From Rhodobacteraceae bacterium HLUCCA09 (lineage in GTDB: Bacteria; Pseudomonadota; Alphaproteobacteria; Rhodobacterales; Rhodobacteraceae): a stretch of 35,043 nt of DNA. The translations under genes were made by a program, and so were the position numbers. The notes below the pieces were generated by a model that ran no database searches, had not been told where the DNA came from, and saw only the letters and a list, made by a program, of their open reading frames with translations. Below are positions 28,969 through 35,043 of this stretch, piece after piece (position 1 is the stretch's first letter; each line of letters opens with the position of its first letter). The stretch lies in contig LJNT01000164.1 in NCBI GenBank assembly GCA_001314685.1, positions 1 to 35,043 on the forward strand, in the 5' to 3' direction.

Positions 28969-28985
28969 TGCCTGCGCCACGGGCA
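28969..28985. promoter_or_regulatory. Candidate NtrC-like site upstream of glnB
   Basis: TGC-N11-GCA (TGCCTGCGCCACGGGCA) inside an AT-richer patch of the nnr/glnB divergent intergenic region. Confidence 0.25.
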
Positions 28986-28998
28986 AACTGCGTAATAA

Positions 28999-29457
<459 letters not shown>

Positions 29458-29536
29458 GCGCCCTCTGTCCCGCGCCCCGGCGGGCCTCCGCCGCCCCGTC
29501 CATCAACGGTAACCGAAGCAAGAGGAACTCCCTCCC

Positions 29537-30943
29537 ATGAGCAAAGACGACGTTCTCAAGCAGATCAAGGACGAGGAGGTCGCCTATGTCGACCTGCGCT
29601 TCACCGATCCGCGGGGCAAGCTGCAGCACGTGACGGTCATGTCCGACCAGGTGGACGCGGACTTCTTCGACGAGGGCTTCATGTTCGACGGCTCCTCGAT
29701 CGCCGGGTGGAAGTCGATCGACCAGTCGGACATGAAGCTGATGCCCGACCCCGACTCGGCCTACGTGGACCCGTTCTACGCCGAAAAGACGCTCTGCGTG
29801 CACTGCTCGGTCGTCGAGCCCGACACGGGCGAGCCCTACAACCGCGACCCGCGCGGCACCGCGCAGCTCGCCGAGGCCTACCTCAAGTCGTCGGGCATCG
29901 GCGACACGGCGTTCTTCGGCCCCGAGGCGGAGTTCTTCCTGTTCGACGACGTCCGCTTCTCGGTCGAGATGAACAAGGTGGGCTACCAGATCGACGCGCA
30001 GGACGCGTCGTGGAACACCGATACCGAATACGAGATGGGCAACATGGGCCACCGCCCCGGCGTCAAGGGCGGCTACTTCCCCGTGAACCCGATCGATGAC
30101 GGGATGGACCTGCGCTCCGAGATGCTGTCGACCATGAAGCGTATGGGCATGAGCGTCGACAAGCACCACCACGAGGTGGCGTCGTGCCAGCACGAACTCG
30201 GGCTCATCTTCAGCTCGCTCACCAAGCAGGCCGACGAACTGCAGAAATACAAGTACGTGATCCACAACGTGGCCCACGCCTACGGCAAGTCGGCCACCTT
30301 CATGCCCAAGCCGATCGCGGGCGACAACGGCACCGGCATGCACGTCAACATGTCGGTCTGGAAGGATGGCAAGCCGCTCTTCGCCGGCGACAAGTACGCC
30401 GATCTGTCGGACGAGGCCCTGTGGTACATCGGCGGCGTTCTGAAGCACGCCAAGACGCTCAACGCCTTCACCAACCCCTCGACCAACTCCTACAAGCGCC
30501 TGATCCCCGGATTCGAGGCGCCGGTGCTGCGCGCCTACTCGGCCCGCAACCGCTCGGGCTGCGTGCGCATCCCCTGGGCCGAGAGCCCCAAGGCCAAGCG
30601 GGTCGAAGCGCGCTTCCCCGACCCCTCGGCGAACCCCTATCTCTGCTTCGCCGCGCTCCTGATGGCCGGTCTCGACGGGATCAAGAACAAGATCGATCCG
30701 GGCGAGGCGATGGACAAGGATCTCTACGACCTGCCCCCCGAAGAGCTCGAGGGCATCCCCACGGTCTGCGCCTCGCTGCGCGAGGCGATCGAGAGCCTCG
30801 AGGCGGACCACGAGTTCCTGCTGGCGGGCGACGTGTTCACCAAGGACCAGCTCGAGGGCTACATGGAGCTGAAGTGGGAAGAGATCTACGCCTACGAGCA
30901 CACCCCGCACCCGGTCGAGTTCAAGCTGTACTACAGCTGCTGA
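29537..30943 (+). CDS. glnA: Type I glutamine synthetase
   Basis: 468 aa; [46 protein letters not shown] adenylylation site. Confidence 0.99.
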   Translation: MSKDDVLKQIKDEEVAYVDLRFTDPRGKLQHVTVMSDQVDADFFDEGFMFDGSSIAGWKSIDQSDMKLMPDPDSAYVDPFYAEKTLCVHCSVVEPDTGEPYNRDPRGTAQLAEAYLKSSGIGDTAFFGPEAEFFLFDDVRFSVEMNKVGYQIDAQDASWNTDTEYEMGNMGHRPGVKGGYFPVNPIDDGMDLRSEMLSTMKRMGMSVDKHHHEVASCQHELGLIFSSLTKQADELQKYKYVIHNVAHAYGKSATFMPKPIAGDNGTGMHVNMSVWKDGKPLFAGDKYADLSDEALWYIGGVLKHAKTLNAFTNPSTNSYKRLIPGFEAPVLRAYSARNRSGCVRIPWAESPKAKRVEARFPDPSANPYLCFAALLMAGLDGIKNKIDPGEAMDKDLYDLPPEELEGIPTVCASLREAIESLEADHEFLLAGDVFTKDQLEGYMELKWEEIYAYEHTPHPVEFKLYYSC

Positions 30944-30965
30944 CCCGGTCACGCCGACGGGCTTG

Positions 30966-30995
30966 AAAGGGGCGCCCCTTAGGCGCCCCTTTTCT
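30966..30995 (+). terminator. Rho-independent terminator of glnBA
   Basis: AAAGGGGCGCC-CCTTA-GGCGCCCCTTTTCT, 11-bp stem followed by a T-rich run. Confidence 0.92.
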
Positions 30996-31062
30996 CTTGG
31001 CGGAGACCGGCGGCTTCGCTGCGGCGCGCTTGGGACGCATGTCCTTTTGTGCCCTCCGGGCG

Positions 31063-31137
31063 GTGGGGGCGCTGCCCCCGCCGCCGCCGGGGCGGCGACT
31101 CCCCCGGAGTATTTGCCGCCAGGATGATGGAGCGGCC
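31063..31137 (+). repeat. Dispersed intergenic double-hairpin repeat, copy C
   Basis: GGTGGGGGCGCTGCCCCCGCCGCCGCCGGGGCGGCGACTCCCCCGGAGTATTTGCCGCCAGGATGATGGAGCGGCC. Confidence 0.85.
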
Positions 31138-31202
31138 AAAGCCGGCAGGCGCCGGATCGCCACGGGCCCCGGCTGCGCGGCCTGCGCGGGAGCGCGGCCG
31201 GC

Positions 31203-31358
31203 CTAGCAGGCTGCCGAAAAACTCGCGCCCCGGCGACGCGCTCAAAAATCGGGCGATTTTTCAGGATCTCTCGTCGAACTGATGGCCGACCGTCGTGCCG
31301 GGGATCGGTTTGCTCGACGAGCGAGCGCTATCCAGAACGTTCTTCAGCAGCCTGCTAG
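31203..31358. mobile_element. MITE-like element, 156 bp including flanking CTAG, with near-perfect terminal inverted repeats
   Basis: Left end CTAGCAGGCTGCCGAAAAA, right end (revcomp) CTAGCAGGCTGCTGAAGAA, 17/19 identical; CTAG at both borders; internal palindrome AAAAATCG-GG-CGATTTTT; no transposase ORF. Confidence 0.75.
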
Positions 31359-31786
31359 TCTCCCACGGCCTCGCGCGCGATGCCGTCGAGCATCGCCTGC
31401 ACGGCCTGCATCGGGCCCTCGGGGTAGGTCCGGTAGCCCACCATCACCGCGCCGCCCCGCTCGGCCACGAAGATGCCGTAAGGGCAGTGGGCGATGTTCA
31501 TGGGGTCGACCTCCATGACCTCCCGCGAGACGACCGCCGAGCAGAAGGTGAAGACATCGGCCGCCGCGAAGATGGTCGTGTCGCTGCCCACGTCCTCGCC
31601 GGTGCGGGCGAGCATGTCGCCCACGCGGCTGACATGGTCGATCACGAGCCCCTGCCCCACGATGGCGCTTTCGACGGCGAAGGTCGCGTCGTCGAAGCTG
31701 CCGTCGAAGGGATAGCTGACGACCTCCTGCGCGGCGGCGCCCCCTGCGACGAGGGCGGCGGCGACGGTGACGAATGTGCGATGCAT
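31355..31786 (-). CDS. DUF302 domain protein with signal peptide
   Basis: MHRTFVTVAAALVAGGAAAQEVVSYPFDGSFDDATFAVESAIVGQGLVIDHVSRVGDML..., CSAVVSREVMEVDPMNIAHCPYGIFV. Confidence 0.85.
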   Translation of the reverse strand: MHRTFVTVAAALVAGGAAAQEVVSYPFDGSFDDATFAVESAIVGQGLVIDHVSRVGDMLARTGEDVGSDTTIFAAADVFTFCSAVVSREVMEVDPMNIAHCPYGIFVAERGGAVMVGYRTYPEGPMQAVQAMLDGIAREAVGD

Positions 31787-31913
31787 TGCGGTTCCTCCCT
31801 GAGCGGCTCCGCGGCGCGTCTCCCGTCGCCGCCGGGCCGGCCTCCCGAGCGCGTCCCACGTCGAGGATGCCGCCGACCGGGGTACCGATCAAGGCGCCGC
31901 GACGCCGCGCTCC

Positions 31914-32909
31914 TCAGGCGCGCGGCGCCTCCCCGGTGAAGACCACGTTCTCGGGTGGCTCGCCACGGGCGACCCGGCCGATGTTGGCCGCCACGAAATC
32001 CCACCGCCGCTCCAGCATCTCGGGCGTGTTGGCGCTCTCGTGGGCCGACAGGATCACGTTGCCCAGCGTCTCGAAGGGGCGGTTGGCGGGCCAGGGCTCG
32101 GGCCCGTCGCCCTGACGATAGTTCCACCACACGTCGATCACCGCGCCGCCGATGCGCGTCTCGCTCAGCGCCTGCCAGAGCGCCTCCTCGTCGACCACCG
32201 CGCCGCGCGCGACATTGATCAGGACCCCTGCGGGCTTCATCGCGGCGAGGGCAGCGGCATCGATCATCCCCCGCGTGCCATCGTTCAGGTCGCAGGCGAC
32301 GACGACGAAGTCGGCCTCGCCCATCAGCCGGTGCAGGTCGTGCGGGCCCCCCAGCCAGTCGAGTTCCTCCGGGCAGGGCATGGCCGAGCGGCGGATGCCG
32401 ATCGCCCGCATCCCGAAGGCGCGGGCGCGCAGCGCCACCTCACGCCCGATATGGCCGTGGCCCACGATGCCGACCATGCGCCCCCGCACCTCGCCGTGCC
32501 GGGGCCCATGCGCCAGCACGTGCCCGCCCCAGCCTTCGGCGCGAAGGCGGGCGTCCATCTTCCGAAGCCCGATCTGCCATTCGAGCATCGCGGCGAGCAC
32601 GTATTCGGCCATCGTCGTCTCATGCTCGTAGCAATTCGCCACGGGAAGCTCCGCCGGCACCCGCTCCGGCGCGGTGAAGTCCACCCCCGTCCACGGGATC
32701 TGCCAGAGCCTCGCCCGCGGCACCGGCGGCCACGCGCCCCCCGGCGGCGCACCGCCCACCAGCACGTCGGCCCCCGCGGCGAGCGGGGCGAAGGCGGCGG
32801 GGTCGTCCTGCCCGGGGTCCCACGTGTCGATCCGCCAGCCGTTGCCCGCGCGCTCACGCAGCAGCCCGGCACGGGGCGCCGCGATGGTTCCGTGCACGAG
32901 CACCCGCAT
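31914..32909 (-). CDS. NAD-dependent D-2-hydroxyacid dehydrogenase
   Basis: VGIVGHGHIGREVALRARAFGMRAIGIRR; INVARGAVVDEEALWQAL; ATGA overlap with the phosphomannomutase gene. Confidence 0.9.
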   Translation of the reverse strand: MRVLVHGTIAAPRAGLLRERAGNGWRIDTWDPGQDDPAAFAPLAAGADVLVGGAPPGGAWPPVPRARLWQIPWTGVDFTAPERVPAELPVANCYEHETTMAEYVLAAMLEWQIGLRKMDARLRAEGWGGHVLAHGPRHGEVRGRMVGIVGHGHIGREVALRARAFGMRAIGIRRSAMPCPEELDWLGGPHDLHRLMGEADFVVVACDLNDGTRGMIDAAALAAMKPAGVLINVARGAVVDEEALWQALSETRIGGAVIDVWWNYRQGDGPEPWPANRPFETLGNVILSAHESANTPEMLERRWDFVAANIGRVARGEPPENVVFTGEAPRA

Positions 32910-34288
32910 CAGCCCTGCCCCCCGGCGTCTTCCAGAAGCGCGCTGATCTCGGCCACCTTCGCGGCCACCAGCCCGGCATCGCCGGCCGCCTCGACGTTGA
33001 GGCGCAGGACCGGCTCGGTGTTCGACGCACGCAGGTTCACCCGCCACCCGTCGAAGGTCAGCGACAGGCCGTCGAGCCGGTCGACCGCGCGCGCCGCCGG
33101 CGCGTAGGCCGCTTCGAAGGCCGCCCGCGCCGCCTGGGCGTCCGCCAGCCGAAAGTTGATTTCGCCCGACGACGGGTAGGCCGCCCGCGCCCCGGCGACG
33201 AGATCTGCCAGCGAGCGCCCGGTGCGCGAGACATGCTCGGCCACCAGCAGCCAGGGGATCATCCCCGAATCGCAATACATGAAGTCGCGGAAGTAGTGGT
33301 GCGCCGACATCTCGCCGCCATAGACCGCGTCGACCTCGCGCATCTTCGCCTTGAGATGCGCGTGGCCCGTGCGCGAGACCACGGCCGCGCCGCCCGACTC
33401 CGCGATCACCGCCCGCGTGTTCAGCACCACCCGCGGGTCGTGGACGATCTTCGCGCCCGGCTGCTTGGCGAGGAACGCCCCCGCGAGAAGACCCACCACG
33501 TATTCGCCGGGCACAAAGGCGCCGGTCTCGTCGAAGAAGAAGCAGCGGTCGAAATCGCCGTCCCAAGCGACACCGAAATCGGCGCCGGCCGCGCGCACGG
33601 CCTCGGCCGTCGCCGGCTGGTTCTCGGGCAGCAGCGGGTTGGGAATGCCGTTCGGAAACGTCGGGTCGGGGTCGTGCCACATCCGCTCGAACACAAGCGG
33701 CGCGTCGGCCGCCTCCAGCGCCCCCACGAGCGCGTCGAAGGTCGGCCCGGCCGCGCCGTTCCCCGAATTGACGAGGATCTTCAGCGGCCCCAGAGCGCCC
33801 ACCTCCACGAAGGACAGGCACCGCGCCACGAACGCCGCCCGGGGGTCTTCAGAGCGCAGCCCGCCCCGTCGGGGTGCCAGCCCCGCGTCGCCCGCCTCCG
33901 CCGCCGCCCGCACCGCGCCGAGGCCCGCCTCGGCCGACAGCGGCGTCGCCCCTGGGCCGACCAGCTTCATCCCGTTCCAGTCGGCGGGGTTGTGCGACGC
34001 CGTCACCATGATCCCGCCGCCCGCGCCGAAATGATCGGTGGCGAAGTACACCTCCTCGGTCCCGCAACGCCCGATGTCGATCACGTCCACGCCGCCCGCG
34101 CGCAGCCCCTCGATCAGCGCCGCCTGCAGGGCGGGGCTGCTCTCGCGCACGTCGCGGCCTGTCACCACCAGCCCGGGGCGAAGCGCATCGGCGTAGCCCC
34201 GCCCGATCCGCCGCGCCACCTGCTCGTCGAGGTCGACCCCCAGCCGCCCCCGCACGTCGTAGCTCTTGAAACAGTCGAGCCGCGCCAT
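32909..34288 (-). CDS. Phosphomannomutase/phosphoglucomutase
   Basis: MARLDCFKSYDVRGRLGVDLDEQVARRIG; GGIMVTASHNPADWNGMKLVG; GVAWDGDFDRCFFFDE; ASNTEPVLRLNVEA. Confidence 0.95.
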   Translation of the reverse strand: MARLDCFKSYDVRGRLGVDLDEQVARRIGRGYADALRPGLVVTGRDVRESSPALQAALIEGLRAGGVDVIDIGRCGTEEVYFATDHFGAGGGIMVTASHNPADWNGMKLVGPGATPLSAEAGLGAVRAAAEAGDAGLAPRRGGLRSEDPRAAFVARCLSFVEVGALGPLKILVNSGNGAAGPTFDALVGALEAADAPLVFERMWHDPDPTFPNGIPNPLLPENQPATAEAVRAAGADFGVAWDGDFDRCFFFDETGAFVPGEYVVGLLAGAFLAKQPGAKIVHDPRVVLNTRAVIAESGGAAVVSRTGHAHLKAKMREVDAVYGGEMSAHHYFRDFMYCDSGMIPWLLVAEHVSRTGRSLADLVAGARAAYPSSGEINFRLADAQAARAAFEAAYAPAARAVDRLDGLSLTFDGWRVNLRASNTEPVLRLNVEAAGDAGLVAAKVAEISALLEDAGGQG

Positions 34289-34295
34289 CCCCCGC

Positions 34296-34370
34296 CCCTT
34301 CATTGTGCCGAAAATATCCCGGGGGAGTCGGCCGGAACGGCCGACGGGGGCAGCGCCCCCCCGCCCCGGC
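34296..34370 (-). repeat. Dispersed intergenic double-hairpin repeat, copy D
   Basis: Minus strand GGGGGGGCGCTGCCCCCGTCGGCCGTTCCGGCCGACTCCCCCGGGATATTTTCGGCACAATGAAGGGGCGGG. Confidence 0.82.
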
Positions 34371-34376
34371 TGCCGC

Positions 34377-35043
34377 TCAGAGCCCCGCGTAGATCTCTGC
34401 CACCCGTGCCACCGCCGCCTCGGGCGACATCTCCTCGCTCTCGCCCGTCCGCCGCGAGGTCAGTTCCACCACGCCGTTCTTCAGGCCCCGCGGCCCCACC
34501 GTGATGCGCCAGGGCAGGCCGATCAGGTCCTGCGTGGCGAACTTCGCGCCCGCGCGCTCCTCGCTGTCGTCGTAGAGCGCCTCGAGGCCGTGGCTCGCCA
34601 GCTCCCGGTAGATGCGCTCGCAGGCGCCGTCGGCCTCCGCGTCGCCCTGCTTGAGATTGACGATGCCGCAATGGAAGGGCGTCACGCCCTCGGGCCAGAC
34701 GATGCCGCGCGCGTCGTGGCTGGCCTCGATGATCGCGCCCACCAGCCGCGACACGCCGATGCCGTGCGAGCCCATGTGCACCGGCACACGCCTCCCGTCC
34801 TGGTCGGTCACCACCGCCCCCATCGGCTCGGAATACTTTGTGCCGAAGTAGAAGATCTGCCCCACCTCGATGCCCCGCGACCGGCGCCGGCGCATCTCCG
34901 GCACGCGAGTCTCGAACACCGCCTCGTCATGCGTGTCGTCGGTCCGGGCGTAGCGCGAGGTGAACTCCTCCAGCACCGCGGCGCAGGCAGCGTGATCGTC
35001 GCAGTCGATCTCGCGGTCGCCAAAGGTGAGGTCGGTGATCTCG
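34377..35043 (-). CDS. proS: Prolyl-tRNA synthetase, C-terminal portion (5' end beyond the window)
   Basis: [97 protein letters not shown]. Confidence 0.95.
   Translation of the reverse strand, partial: EITDLTFGDREIDCDDHAACAAVLEEFTSRYARTDDTHDEAVFETRVPEMRRRRSRGIEVGQIFYFGTKYSEPMGAVVTDQDGRRVPVHMGSHGIGVSRLVGAIIEASHDARGIVWPEGVTPFHCGIVNLKQGDAEADGACERIYRELASHGLEALYDDSEERAGAKFATQDLIGLPWRITVGPRGLKNGVVELTSRRTGESEEMSPEAAVARVAEIYAGL

Noticed and set aside
28951-28985. Sigma54 (-24/-12) promoter near nnr/glnB
   Set aside because: A GTGGCGCAGGCAATATGCA stretch on the minus strand has the wrong GG-to-GC spacing for a canonical sigma54 promoter.

Overview
High-GC alphaproteobacterial chromosomal segment (Rhodobacteraceae-like by gene content and codon bias; taxonomy is inference). 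Left to right: maeB-type malic enzyme; a two-gene operon resembling mesaconyl-C4-CoA hydratase plus mesaconyl-CoA C1-C4 CoA transferase; the prkA-yeaH-spoVR stress operon (minus strand). Next is a catabolic locus built around a DeoR regulator. Its minus-strand arm encodes a TRAP transporter, a glutamine-synthetase-like gamma-glutamylamide ligase, an ALDH and an Fe-ADH. Its plus-strand arm encodes a GlpA-like FAD/BFD protein, a second FAD oxidoreductase, a 45-aa micro-ORF and a divergent FGGY glycerol-kinase-like protein. Then come an orphan CheR-like methyltransferase, tRNA-Trp(CCA), an M20 amidohydrolase, mazG, nnr, glnB-glnA, a DUF302 protein, a D-2-hydroxyacid dehydrogenase, a phosphomannomutase and the proS 3' part. 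The most notable observations are: (1) the divergent amino-alcohol/polyol-like catabolic locus, with an apparent R83G change in the kinase glycerol pocket; (2) four dispersed copies of a ~75-bp double-hairpin intergenic repeat ending in CTCCCCCGGAGTATTT; (3) a 156-bp MITE-like element with CTAG-flanked terminal inverted repeats that supplies the stop codon of the DUF302 gene; (4) a frameshift at a G8 tract in the TRAP large permease gene; (5) the Meh-Mct pair. All family calls come from reading the translated sequence; no database searches were run.
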